From Pseudonocardia sp. MH-G8 (GTDB lineage: Bacteria > Actinomycetota > Actinomycetes > Mycobacteriales > Pseudonocardiaceae): 64,000 bases of DNA. Position 1 is the stretch's first letter. Each line of letters begins with the position of its first letter. Below the pieces are notes generated by a model, which had not been told where the DNA came from, did not search any database, and saw only the letters and a program-made list of their open reading frames with translations. Where the stretch lies: NCBI RefSeq assembly GCF_002262885.1, contig NZ_NKYF01000023.1:62001-126000 (forward strand), given 5' to 3'. Below, piece by piece: positions 15,958 to 23,779 of the stretch. The translations under genes were made by a program, and so were the position numbers.

Positions 15958-16562
15958 TCGAACTCACCGATCGTGCGCTTCTCCGGCCAGCCGAAGTCGA
16001 CGGTGCCGATCCAGCCCCCGCTGCCGAACACCTCCCACTGCAGCACGGGAACCGGCAACCCGGCCCGCGCCATCGCGACCCGGCTGCGCGACTCACCGAC
16101 GCTTGCGCTGCGACCGTCGGCGAACGCGAGCACCCGGCGGGCGGCAGGACATCCCGGCCAGCCGGCCGAGCGCGCGAGGGCATCGTCGAGCGCGGCCCGG
16201 AGGGCAGCCAGGTGCCCCGGTTCGCTGATCAGGGCGTGGAGGGCTGCGTCGGCGACGGCGACGGCGGCCTCGAACGGCAGCGTGCGCGCCAGGTCCACGA
16301 CCGTGCGCGCGACGGAGGTGACCGGGAGGCCGTCGACGAGGTCGATGTCGTCGGGTTGCAGCGGTGCGGTGTGGAGGTGCCCGAGCTGGGCGCGCACCCG
16401 CAGCGCGTGCCTGCTGTCCAGGTCCTCGGGCACCGCCTCGCGGATGTAGGAGCCGCGACGGACCGGCGTGAGGTCGCCGGCCCGCAGCATCCGCTGCACC
16501 TCGTCGTCACCGGAACCCTCGAGGCGCAAGGCCTTCCGCCGGTAGATGTCAGGCAGCTCCAC
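15954..16562 (-). pseudogene. Truncated AbiEi-like antitoxin/DUF559-type protein
   Basis: From the GTG at 16562 about 203 residues resemble the common actinobacterial proteins with an AbiEi-type N-terminal winged helix (GDDEVQRMLRAGDLTPVRRG), a middle domain (TSVARTVVDLARTLPFEAAV) and the first half of a Vsr-like nuclease core (GTVDFGW then TIGEFDG). The similarity stops exactly at the CACAC hairpin, before the K-containing strand and the rest of the nuclease. No proper stop exists: the frame runs on antisense through the sigma gene. It is therefore a remnant whose 3' part has been lost or replaced by the palindromic element. Confidence 0.68.
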
Positions 16563-16632
16563 GGCCCGAGCATGCGCCGGAAGGGACCGCGGGCAGGCGC
16601 GTTTCCCCGAACCCGCGGACAGTCTCGGCCCT

Positions 16633-16698
16633 CGCACACACCTCCGGGACCTCGCACACATGTCCGGACGTGTGTGCGGCGCCGCGGAGGTGTGTGCG
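16633..16698. repeat. Nested CGCACACAC palindromes upstream of the AbiEi-like remnant
   Basis: An outer pair CGCACACACCTCCG (16633-16646) and 16685-16698 encloses an inner near-perfect palindrome, CGCACACATGTCC against GGACGTGTGTGCG (16653-16678), with one G-T pair. It belongs to the same family as 15905-15957, so the remnant gene is bracketed by related palindromes. Confidence 0.75.
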
Positions 16699-16740
16699 AC
16701 GGTCGCGGCCTGGCGGGCGACGGCCTCGCCCGCCGCACAG

Positions 16741-16763
16741 CTCCGGCGGCTCGCGGGCCCTCC
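16741..16763. repeat. Partial copy of the deoC-upstream repeat
   Basis: These 23 bases match 8013-8035 at 22 positions and also match the copy next to the deoC promoter. The element ends 30 bases before the start codon at 16794, as it does before deoC. Confidence 0.65.
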
Positions 16764-16781
16764 GGTCGGTTCGCCCTGTCG

Positions 16782-16787
16782 TAGCCT
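16782..16787 (+). promoter_or_regulatory. -10 hexamer TAGCCT of the short ALDH-like gene
   Basis: TAGCCT is 6 bases before the GTG at 16794 with no ribosome site. The preceding 34 bases align with the deoC promoter without gaps, so both genes probably respond to the same control. Confidence 0.5.
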
Positions 16788-16793
16788 GCCCCT

Positions 16794-17663
16794 GTGACCA
16801 CCGACCGGCTCGCCGTCGCCAAGACCTACAAGCTCTACGTCGGCGGCGCGTTCCCGCGCTCGGAGTCGGGCCGCAGCTACCCCGTCACCGGCGCCGATGC
16901 CACGCTGCGCGCCCACGCCGCGCTGGCCTCGCGCAAGGATGTGCGTGACGCGGTGTCCGCGGCGCGGGCCGCGTTCTCCGGCTGGTCCGGCGCCACGGCC
17001 TACAACCGCGGCCAGGTGCTCTACCGCGTCGCCGAGATGTTGCAGGGACGCCGCGCGCAGTTCGTCGACGAGGTCGTGGCGGCGGAGGGCGTGCGCCCGC
17101 AGCGGGCCGCCGCGCTCGTGGACGCCGCGATCGACCGGTGGGTCTGGTACGCGGGCTGGACAGACAAGATCACCTCGGTGCTCGGGTCGGTCAACCCCGT
17201 TGCCGGGCCGATGGTGAACTGGTCCACGCCCGAGCCAACGGGCGTGGTCGGGGTGCTGGCGCCGCAGGAGTCGTCGCTGCTCGGGCTCGTCGACGTGCTC
17301 GCGCCGGTGCTCGCCACCGGGTGCACGGCCGTGGTCGTCGCCTCGCAGGAGCGCCCGCTTCCGGCGGTCGAGCTGGCCGAGGTGCTCGCCACGTCCGACC
17401 TGCCCGGCGGCGTGGCCAACGTGCTCACCGGGCGCACCGCGGAGCTCGCGCCGTGGCTCGCCGCGCACGGCGAGGTGCAGGCGCTGGACCTGGTGGGGGC
17501 GCCCACCGAGATCGCCGCCGACCTCGAGCGGGCCGCGGCCGACGGCGTCAAGCGGGTGCTGCCGCGCCCGGCCGCCGAGCCGGACCCGGCCCGCACACCG
17601 GACCTCACACGGCTGCGCGCCTGGACCGAGCTCAAGACGGTGTGGCACCCCGTGGGCCGCTGA
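16794..17663 (+). CDS. Short aldehyde-dehydrogenase-like protein lacking the catalytic domain
   Basis: This 289-residue protein aligns with the N-terminal, cofactor-binding part of ALDH (KTYKLYVGGAFPRSESG, then PTGVVGVLAPQESSLLGLVD). It ends before the region that would hold the catalytic cysteine; the equivalent of the GxTxxG loop reads LVGAPTEIAADLE. The C-terminus (LKTVWHPVGR) looks natural and not broken, so it is probably a specialised non-catalytic partner. In my recollection such a short paralogue often sits directly after deoC and ALDH in actinomycetes; here it is 6 kb away with a deoC-like promoter. Confidence 0.8.
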   Translation: MTTDRLAVAKTYKLYVGGAFPRSESGRSYPVTGADATLRAHAALASRKDVRDAVSAARAAFSGWSGATAYNRGQVLYRVAEMLQGRRAQFVDEVVAAEGVRPQRAAALVDAAIDRWVWYAGWTDKITSVLGSVNPVAGPMVNWSTPEPTGVVGVLAPQESSLLGLVDVLAPVLATGCTAVVVASQERPLPAVELAEVLATSDLPGGVANVLTGRTAELAPWLAAHGEVQALDLVGAPTEIAADLERAAADGVKRVLPRPAAEPDPARTPDLTRLRAWTELKTVWHPVGR

Positions 17664-17676
17664 GCTCACCCTCTCC

Positions 17677-17682
17677 TAGGCT
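17677..17682 (+). promoter_or_regulatory. -10 hexamer TAGGCT before the acidic protein gene
   Basis: TAGGCT lies 7 bases before the GTG at 17690, and the intervening bases are pyrimidines with no ribosome site, so the message is probably leaderless. Confidence 0.5.
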
Positions 17683-17689
17683 TCCCCCC

Positions 17690-18904
17690 GTGGCCAGCGA
17701 CATCGTCCCGATCCAGCTCTCGCTCACCGACGGCGACCTCGTCACGCTGTGGGCACCGCGGTGGCGGGAGGACGGCGAGGAGTGGGAGGCCTTCCTCGGC
17801 GACGACGACGCGTTGTTCGCCTTTCCGGAGGTCGCCCAACTCGCGGCGTTCGTCCGCACCGTCACCGAGCACGACCTCGTCGACCATCCGGCGTGGTCCG
17901 TGGTGCCCGACCTCACCGTGGCCGAGCTGACGCCCGAGGACACCCAGCGCTACGACATCGTGGGCGTCCCCGAGATCGTCGCGGAGGACCCGGACACCTG
18001 GACCGTCGGGGAACTCTCCGAGATCACCGAGATCGTCCGCTCCATCGCCGACGTCTGCGAGCTCGACACCGTCACCGACGTGCTCGACGCCGCCCCGGCG
18101 TTCGCCCTGCTGCGCCAGGGCACGCTCCCGTTCGCCGGCCGCGAGGGCATGCGGCTGTGGACGCAGCTCGTCGAGACGATCGCGCAGCGCTGGGACGACG
18201 TGATCGACGCGCTCGACGACCTCGTCTCCACACCCGACGTCGACGCGTCGGCGTTGGCGGCCGCGGAGAAGGAGGTCGAGGTCGTCGAGGAGGCCGACGA
18301 GCCGACCGTCACCGGGGCCGACGAGGACGGCGCCGACGACGCGGACGAGCCCGGCTTCTGGGAGGAGGTCGGCATCGACCCCGTCCGCATCACCACGCGC
18401 GACGGCGATCACTACACGCTGCGCTGCTACCTCGACGACAAGCCGGTGTTCCTCGGCTCCGACGGGCGGATCGACGTGTTCCGCTCGGAGCGGGCCCTCG
18501 CCCGTTGGCTCGGCGAGGACGGCGCCGAGGGCCATGACCTCGTGACGGCCTCGACGTGGTCGGAGATCGTCGAGCGCGCCGGTGTGGGCGAGCTGGAGGT
18601 CGAGGTCGACGACCTCAACGCCTACACCCTCACCGGCCTGGCCGACGACCTCGCCGAGGGCCCCTCCGCCGTCGACGGCTCGCAGCTGGAGCTCGCCGCG
18701 GAGCTGCTGCTCGACGTCGGCGACTGGGCAGGCGACGACGAGCCGCGCCGCGCGCTCGCCGAGTCCCAGGCACTGGGCTGGTTGGTCTCCTTCGTCACCC
18801 GGCCCGACCCGACCCGCCTGGCCCCGAGCCCGCCGTTCGGCGCCGAGGCCGCCCGGTTCCGCGAGCTGGTGGACGAGCTGGTGGCACGCTTCCGCAGTCA
18901 CTGA
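17690..18904 (+). CDS. Conserved acidic actinobacterial protein of unknown function
   Basis: This 404-residue, strongly acidic cytoplasmic protein has two similar halves. Each half has a strand motif on ligand or coverslip-like sequence (LVTLWAPRW... and YTLRCYLDDKPVFLG) followed by a helix with F-P/F-R-S-E-x-A, and they are joined by an Asp/Glu-rich linker at about 190-225. I recall such proteins being labelled primosomal protein in actinomycete genomes, but I see no primosome motif and would not use that name. The GTG at 17690 is supported by the TAGGCT hexamer. It ends 34 bases before a long hairpin. Confidence 0.8.
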   Translation: MASDIVPIQLSLTDGDLVTLWAPRWREDGEEWEAFLGDDDALFAFPEVAQLAAFVRTVTEHDLVDHPAWSVVPDLTVAELTPEDTQRYDIVGVPEIVAEDPDTWTVGELSEITEIVRSIADVCELDTVTDVLDAAPAFALLRQGTLPFAGREGMRLWTQLVETIAQRWDDVIDALDDLVSTPDVDASALAAAEKEVEVVEEADEPTVTGADEDGADDADEPGFWEEVGIDPVRITTRDGDHYTLRCYLDDKPVFLGSDGRIDVFRSERALARWLGEDGAEGHDLVTASTWSEIVERAGVGELEVEVDDLNAYTLTGLADDLAEGPSAVDGSQLELAAELLLDVGDWAGDDEPRRALAESQALGWLVSFVTRPDPTRLAPSPPFGAEAARFRELVDELVARFRSH

Positions 18905-18938
18905 CCAGCGCGGCGCGCCCCCAGGAGATTCCACGCAA

Positions 18939-18999
18939 GCACCTTGGAGCCTTACTGCTGTCGTGGGCGCCAAAAATCAGCAGTAAGGCTCCAAGGTGC
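18939..18999. terminator. Hairpin with 22-base perfect arms, CACCTTGG family
   Basis: The arm beginning GCACCTTGGAGCC at 18939-18960 pairs without mismatch with 18978-18999; the loop is 17 bases and contains AAAAAT. It fills the gap between convergent genes. A related but imperfect hairpin lies at 37928-37988. Confidence 0.8.
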
Positions 19000-19012
19000 A
19001 TTCGGGGCCGTT

Positions 19013-19657
19013 CTACAGGCCCGCCTCGCGGGCCAGCAGGCCCAGTTGCGTGCGGTTGCTGCAGCCCAACTTGTCCAGCGCGTTCGAGACGTAGCCCTTC
19101 ACCGTGGCCTCGGTGAGGTGCAGCCTGCGCGCGACCTCGGCGTTGGAACAGCCCTCTCCCAGCAGCGCGACGACCTCGCGCTCCCGCTCCGTCAGCGGCG
19201 CGAGGCGCGCCACGGCCCGGCGTCGGGAGGCGTGCGCGTCGCTCGAGCGGTCGACCAGCCGACGAGCCGCCGATCGCGACAACACGGTGTGTCCCAGCGC
19301 CGCCACCCGCACGAGGGCGACGAGGTCCTCTGGCGGCGTGGACTTCAGCAGGTATCCCGCCGCTCCGGCGCGCAGCGCGCGTTGCACGTGCTCGTCACCG
19401 TCGAAGGTCGTGAGCGCGACGACGGGCGGCGGGTCGGGCAGGGCCACGATCCGGGTCGTGGCGGCGATCCCGTCGACGCCGGGCATGCGCAGGTCCATCA
19501 GCACGACGTCGGGCGCGTGCAGCACGACGGCCTCCACGGCCTCGGCGCCGTCGGCGGCCGTCGCGACGACCTCCATCCCGTCGGCCGCGCCGAGGATCGT
19601 GCGCAGGTGGGCGCCGACCATGGGCTCGTCGTCGACCACCAACACCCGCACCGTCAC
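19013..19657 (-). CDS. NarL/LuxR-type response regulator
   Basis: This 214-residue regulator has a receiver domain (residues 1-120) with the acidic pair DD9-10, phosphoacceptor Asp55 in LMDLRMPG, the ALTTF switch threonine and Lys105. The C-terminal LuxR helix-turn-helix (LTEREREVVALLGEGCSNAE, then ATVKGYVSNALDKLG) binds DNA. The GTG at 19657 overlaps the stop of the kinase gene by four bases, so the two are a coupled two-component pair. It faces a long hairpin at its 3' end. Confidence 0.95.
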   Translation of the reverse strand: MTVRVLVVDDEPMVGAHLRTILGAADGMEVVATAADGAEAVEAVVLHAPDVVLMDLRMPGVDGIAATTRIVALPDPPPVVALTTFDGDEHVQRALRAGAAGYLLKSTPPEDLVALVRVAALGHTVLSRSAARRLVDRSSDAHASRRRAVARLAPLTEREREVVALLGEGCSNAEVARRLHLTEATVKGYVSNALDKLGCSNRTQLGLLAREAGL

Positions 19658-20895
19658 GACGCCACCACCGGGATCTCCGCACGGACCGCGAACCCGCCGT
19701 CGGGAAGCGCGCCCGCCCGCAGCGTGCCACCGATGATCTCGACGCGCTCCCGCAACCCGCGCAGGCCGCTCCCCGAGCCGCTGGCGACCAGCACGGGATC
19801 GGCGGTCGCCGCGGTGTTGGACACCGCCACCGTGACGAGGTCGGCGCCGTAGCGCACCTCCACGCGGACCCGGCCGCCGGGCGCGTGCTTGTGCACGTTC
19901 GTGAGCGCCTCCTGCACCACGCGGTGGGCGGTGCGCAGGACGGCGACCGGAACGGTGTCGGCGTCCCCGGTGCGGTGCAGCTGCACGGCGACACCCGCGG
20001 CGACCGAGGCGTCGACGAGCTCGCCCAGGTCGGTACGCGGTGCCTGCGGACCGACCGGGGGCGACTGCCCGGACCGTTGCCCGCCGAACACCCCGACCAG
20101 GTCGCGCAGCTCGTCCAGTGCCTGCATGCCCGCCTCGCGCAGGCCCGCCGCGGCCCGGCGGGCGGCGTCGTCGCGTGCGGTGACCTCGAGGGCGCCTGCC
20201 TGCAGCACCATGAGGCTCACCCGGTGGGTGACGACGTCGTGCATCTCGGACGCGAGCCGCCGCCGCTCCTCGGCACGGGCCTGCTCGGCGAGCAGGTGCT
20301 GCTCCCGGTCGGTGCGCTCCGCGCGTTCGCGCAGGTTCGCCATCAGGGTGCGCCGGGCCACCAGGTAGCGGCCCAGCAATGCGGGAAACGCGGTGACGAG
20401 CAGGCCGAGCGAGATCGTCAGCAGTGACGGGTCCCACGGGCGCGTGGCGAGCAGCGTGAGGATCCCGATGAGCACCCAGGTGGAGCGCCGGTTGTGGGCC
20501 TGGACGGCGGTGGTCACCACGAGGGGGGTCACGGACAGGGTGAGCGGGTCGCCGGTGAGCACGGGGGTGGCGACGAGCAGGCCCGGGCTGACGAGCTCGC
20601 TCAGCTGCAGGGCGGCGGCGCCGGCGATGGTCAGGCCCGTCACCAGGACCGGGGCGCGCAGGATCGCGAGCGCGGCCAGGTCGAGCACGAGCCGCAACGC
20701 GAGGCCGGCCCACGGACCGGCCGGACCGGTGGTGCGGGATCCGAGCGCGAACACGAGCACGTCGAGGGAGACGAAGAGGAGCACCCCGCCCACGAGGATG
20801 GCGATCCCCGCTTTCCGGTGAACTGTGGAGGCGGGTCCCGCCTCCGCCTGCGGGCGCACCCGGACACGGTATCCGGCCCCCGGCCTGCGGATCAC
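19654..20895 (-). CDS. DesK/NarX-type sensor histidine kinase
   Basis: This 413-residue membrane kinase has about five or six N-terminal hydrophobic segments (residues 30-180), a coiled linker, the HisKA_3 dimerisation motif with His219 in EMHDVVTHRVSL, the N box QEALTNVHKHAPG and the G box GSGLRGLRERV. There is no large extracellular sensor, so it may sense a membrane state or an intramembrane ligand, as is thought for many such kinases. The GTG at 20895 follows GGAGACG. Overlap with the response regulator (GTGA) shows coupling. It is divergent from the glycosyltransferase gene. Confidence 0.93.
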   Translation of the reverse strand: MIRRPGAGYRVRVRPQAEAGPASTVHRKAGIAILVGGVLLFVSLDVLVFALGSRTTGPAGPWAGLALRLVLDLAALAILRAPVLVTGLTIAGAAALQLSELVSPGLLVATPVLTGDPLTLSVTPLVVTTAVQAHNRRSTWVLIGILTLLATRPWDPSLLTISLGLLVTAFPALLGRYLVARRTLMANLRERAERTDREQHLLAEQARAEERRRLASEMHDVVTHRVSLMVLQAGALEVTARDDAARRAAAGLREAGMQALDELRDLVGVFGGQRSGQSPPVGPQAPRTDLGELVDASVAAGVAVQLHRTGDADTVPVAVLRTAHRVVQEALTNVHKHAPGGRVRVEVRYGADLVTVAVSNTAATADPVLVASGSGSGLRGLRERVEIIGGTLRAGALPDGGFAVRAEIPVVAS

Positions 20896-20981
20896 CGTCT
20901 CCGGGTGGGGGCGGGCACCGACTTTCGTCGGATCCTCGACCGTCCCCCGGCGCTGGTGGGCGAGGGCGCCGCCCCGGTTCC

Positions 20982-21026
20982 ATGACCACCATGACCACCA
21001 TGACCACCATGACCACCATGACCACC
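20982..21026. repeat. Five tandem copies of ATGACCACC at a gene start
   Basis: The 9-base unit ATGACCACC is repeated exactly five times, and a sixth ATG follows at 21027. Each copy is in frame and each offers a start codon, giving an (MTT)5-MD N-terminus. Copy number could change by slippage without breaking the frame. Confidence 0.95.
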
Positions 21027-22502
21027 ATGGACAGCACCGGCGCGGCGACGCGGGCCCGGCACGCTCCGCCGATCGCCCCGTTCGCCCGCGGCCCTGTCCT
21101 CGCGGTCACCGCGGTCGTCGCGGTGGCGCACCTCGCCGCGAGCTTCGGCAGCGGATACTGGTTCGACGAGGTGTACATGCTGGCCATCGGCCGCAACCAC
21201 CTCGACTGGGGTTCGGCCGACCAGCCCCCGCTCACACCCCTGCTCGCCGCGCTGGCCGACGCCGTCGCCCCAGGCTCGATCGTCGCTCTGCGCCTACCGG
21301 CCGTCCTCGCCACCGCCGCGGCGGTGCTCGTCGCGGCGCTGATCGCACGCGAGCTCGGCGGCGACCGGCGCGCGCAGACGATCACCGCTGCTGCGCAGGC
21401 CACCACCCTCTGGATCACGCTCGCGGGCCACTGGCTCACCCCGTACACGCTCGAGCCGGTGCAGTGGCTGCTGCTGATCTGGCTGGTGGTCCGCTGGGTC
21501 CGGCTTCGCGACGACCGGCTGCTGCTCGCCCTCGGCGCCGTGGCCGGGATCGCCGCCCAGACCAAGTTCCAGGTCCTGCTCCTGTGCGCGGTGCTGCTGC
21601 TCGCCGTGCTGGTCTGCGGGCCGCGCGAGCTGCTGCGCCGCCCGCTGCTGTGGGCCGGCGCCGGCATCGGGGTGCTGATCGCGCTGCCGACCCTGGTCTG
21701 GCAGGCCCTCAACGAGTGGCCGCAGTTGCAGATGGGCGCCGTGGTCACGGCGGAGGCCGACGCGCTCTACGGCGGGCGGACCGGCGTCGCCGTCCTGCTG
21801 GTCGCCTGCGCGGGCATCGCCGGCACCGCGCTGGCGGTCTACGGCGTGTGGCGCCTGCTGCGCGCCGACGAGATGCGTCCCTACCGCTTCCTCGCCGTCA
21901 CGTTCCTCGCCCTCTACGTCTTCTTCGTCGTGAGCGTCGGACGTCCCTACTACCTGGGCGGGTTCTACGCGGCCCTCGCCGCCGCGGGCGCGGTGGGCCT
22001 GCAGCGGCGCCGGGAGTCCGGCGCGCGGCGGTGGCGGTGGGTCGTCTGGCCCGCCTTCGCCCTCAGCGCCGCGGCGGCCGGGGTCATGCTGTCGGCGTCG
22101 TGGGACGCCGTGGCGGAGTCCGACGACGCCGGCACGCGCATCGCGCAGAGCGCGGCGGCCGCGTACCGGTCCCTGCCGCCCGGTGAGCGCGAGACCACCG
22201 CGCTGATGGCGCAGTCCTACATCGTGGCCGCCTACCTCGACGGCTACTCCACGGAGTACGGGCTGCCCGAGGCCTACAGCGGCAACCGGGGCTACGGCTG
22301 GTTCCCCCCGCCACCCGAGGCGGCGACCTCTGCCATCTTCGTCGGCCGCACCCCCGACGACGTGCGGCCCTACTTCGACGAGGTGCGCAGGATCGACGAG
22401 GGCGGGCCGGACGCACGGGAGTCCAGCGTGTGGCTGTGCACCGGGCGGCAGGAGCCGTGGGCCGCGATCTGGCCCCGGCTGCGCAGCCTGACCGTCGGCT
22501 GA
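20982..22502 (+). CDS. GT39/ArnT-like membrane glycosyltransferase
   Basis: This roughly 506-residue protein has about 10-12 membrane segments. After TM1 it carries the extracytoplasmic GYWFDEVYM motif with the D-E pair, followed by DQPPLTPLL, both typical of GT-C enzymes of the PMT/ArnT type that use polyprenyl-phosphate sugars. A soluble C-terminal part follows the last segment. The N-terminus is (MTT)5-MDSTGAAT; translation could begin at any of six ATGs, and no clear ribosome site is visible. It is divergent from the histidine kinase and convergent with add, with ten bases between stops. Its acceptor is unknown. Confidence 0.85.
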   Translation: MTTMTTMTTMTTMTTMDSTGAATRARHAPPIAPFARGPVLAVTAVVAVAHLAASFGSGYWFDEVYMLAIGRNHLDWGSADQPPLTPLLAALADAVAPGSIVALRLPAVLATAAAVLVAALIARELGGDRRAQTITAAAQATTLWITLAGHWLTPYTLEPVQWLLLIWLVVRWVRLRDDRLLLALGAVAGIAAQTKFQVLLLCAVLLLAVLVCGPRELLRRPLLWAGAGIGVLIALPTLVWQALNEWPQLQMGAVVTAEADALYGGRTGVAVLLVACAGIAGTALAVYGVWRLLRADEMRPYRFLAVTFLALYVFFVVSVGRPYYLGGFYAALAAAGAVGLQRRRESGARRWRWVVWPAFALSAAAAGVMLSASWDAVAESDDAGTRIAQSAAAAYRSLPPGERETTALMAQSYIVAAYLDGYSTEYGLPEAYSGNRGYGWFPPPPEAATSAIFVGRTPDDVRPYFDEVRRIDEGGPDARESSVWLCTGRQEPWAAIWPRLRSLTVG

Positions 22503-22512
22503 CCCGGGCGGC

Positions 22513-23604
22513 TCACGGGGCGGTCAGCGCGGCGTACCCCGGCTTGATGACGTCGTTGATCAGCGCCAGGCGCTCGTCGAAGCCGAGGAAGGCCGACTTC
22601 ATCGCGTTGACGGTGAACCACTGCAGGTCGGCCCAGCCGTACCCGAAGGTGTCGACGAGCGCGGTGAGCTCGCTGGTCATGGACACGTCGGACATCAGGC
22701 GGTTGTCGGTGTTCACCGTGACCCGGAAGCGCAGCGACGTCAGCAGGCCGATGGGGTGGTCGGCCAGCGACGTGGCGGCACCCGTGTGCACGTTGGACGT
22801 CGGGCACATCTCCAACGGGATCCGCTTGTCCCGCACGTAGGCGGCGAGCAGCCCCAGCCGGGGAGTGCCATCGGCGCCCAGCGTGATGTCGTCGACGATG
22901 CGCACCCCGTGGCCCAGCCGGTCGGCACCGCACCACTGCAGCGCCTCCCAGATCGAGGGCAACCCGAAGGCCTCACCGGCGTGGATCGTGAAGTGCGCGT
23001 TCTGCTGGCGGACGTACTCGAACGCGTCGAGGTGGCGGGTGGGCGGGAACCCGGCCTCGGCGCCTGCGATGTCGAAGCCCACCACGCCGAGGTCGCGGTA
23101 GCGCACGGCCAGCTCCGCGATCTCCCGCGACCGCGCGGCGTGCCGCATCGCGGTGAGCAGGCAGCCCACCCGGATCCGCCGGCCGCGCTCCGCCGCACGG
23201 GCCGCACCGACCCGGAAGCCCTCCAGCACCGCCTCGATCACGGCGTCGAGTGCCAGCCCGCCCTCCACGTGCAGCTCCGGCGCGAATCGCACCTCCGCGT
23301 AGACGACCCCGTCGTCCGCCAGGTCCTCCGCGCACTCCGCGGCGACCCGGACCAGCGCGTCGTGCGTCTGCATCACCCCGACCGTGTGCCCGAACGTCTC
23401 GAGGTACCGCACGAGCGAGCCCGAGTGCGCCGCGGCGAGGAACCACGCGCCGAGCTCGCGCGCGTCCGAGCTGGGCAGGTCCGCGTAGCCCGACGCCTCG
23501 GCGAGCTCGATCACGGTGGCGGGGCGCAGCCCGCCGTCGAGGTGGTCGTGCAACAGCACCTTGGGCGCGTCGCGGATGGTCTCGACGGTCAGCGGCGCAG
23601 GCAC
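22513..23604 (-). CDS. add: Adenosine deaminase
   Basis: Add converts adenosine or deoxyadenosine to inosine or deoxyinosine in purine salvage. The 363-residue TIM barrel has the zinc pair H19DH21, the substrate stretch GFDIAGAE, His208 and Glu211 in TIHAGEAF, the GHG motif with His232 and the metal Asp300 in VNTDN. The GTG at 23604 is 6 bases after a TAGCGT hexamer, suggesting a leaderless message. It belongs to the nucleoside set with deoA, cdd, upp and the BMP importer. Confidence 0.95.
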   Translation of the reverse strand: MPAPLTVETIRDAPKVLLHDHLDGGLRPATVIELAEASGYADLPSSDARELGAWFLAAAHSGSLVRYLETFGHTVGVMQTHDALVRVAAECAEDLADDGVVYAEVRFAPELHVEGGLALDAVIEAVLEGFRVGAARAAERGRRIRVGCLLTAMRHAARSREIAELAVRYRDLGVVGFDIAGAEAGFPPTRHLDAFEYVRQQNAHFTIHAGEAFGLPSIWEALQWCGADRLGHGVRIVDDITLGADGTPRLGLLAAYVRDKRIPLEMCPTSNVHTGAATSLADHPIGLLTSLRFRVTVNTDNRLMSDVSMTSELTALVDTFGYGWADLQWFTVNAMKSAFLGFDERLALINDVIKPGYAALTAP

Positions 23605-23779
23605 GAGGTCACGCTAGAACACGCACCGTCACGCGAAGCTTTCGGCCCGTGTGCACTGCTCCGATCGGGGTAAACGCCTCCGAACGGGGAGCCGCGGACG
23701 GGTGACACATTGCGGTCGCTACCCTCAATCCGCACGATGCACGGCCCGATGTCCGGCTCAGAGGAAGCTCCCCGCCGCC
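23605..23779. promoter_or_regulatory. Divergent promoter region of add and the coiled-coil gene
   Basis: On the minus strand TAGCGT (23611-23616) is the probable add -10. On the plus strand the coiled-coil gene has a GAGGAAG ribosome site at 23761. No convincing operator was seen. Confidence 0.4.

Noticed and set aside
14505..17669. A 1054-codon minus-strand open frame
   Set aside because: It runs antisense through the ECF42 sigma gene and the ALDH-like gene, and only 15954-16562 has real family similarity. High GC keeps the opposite frames open.
20892..21200. Minus-strand frame with GHGGHGG repeats
   Set aside because: It is the reverse reading of the ATGACCACC repeat and has no support as a gene.
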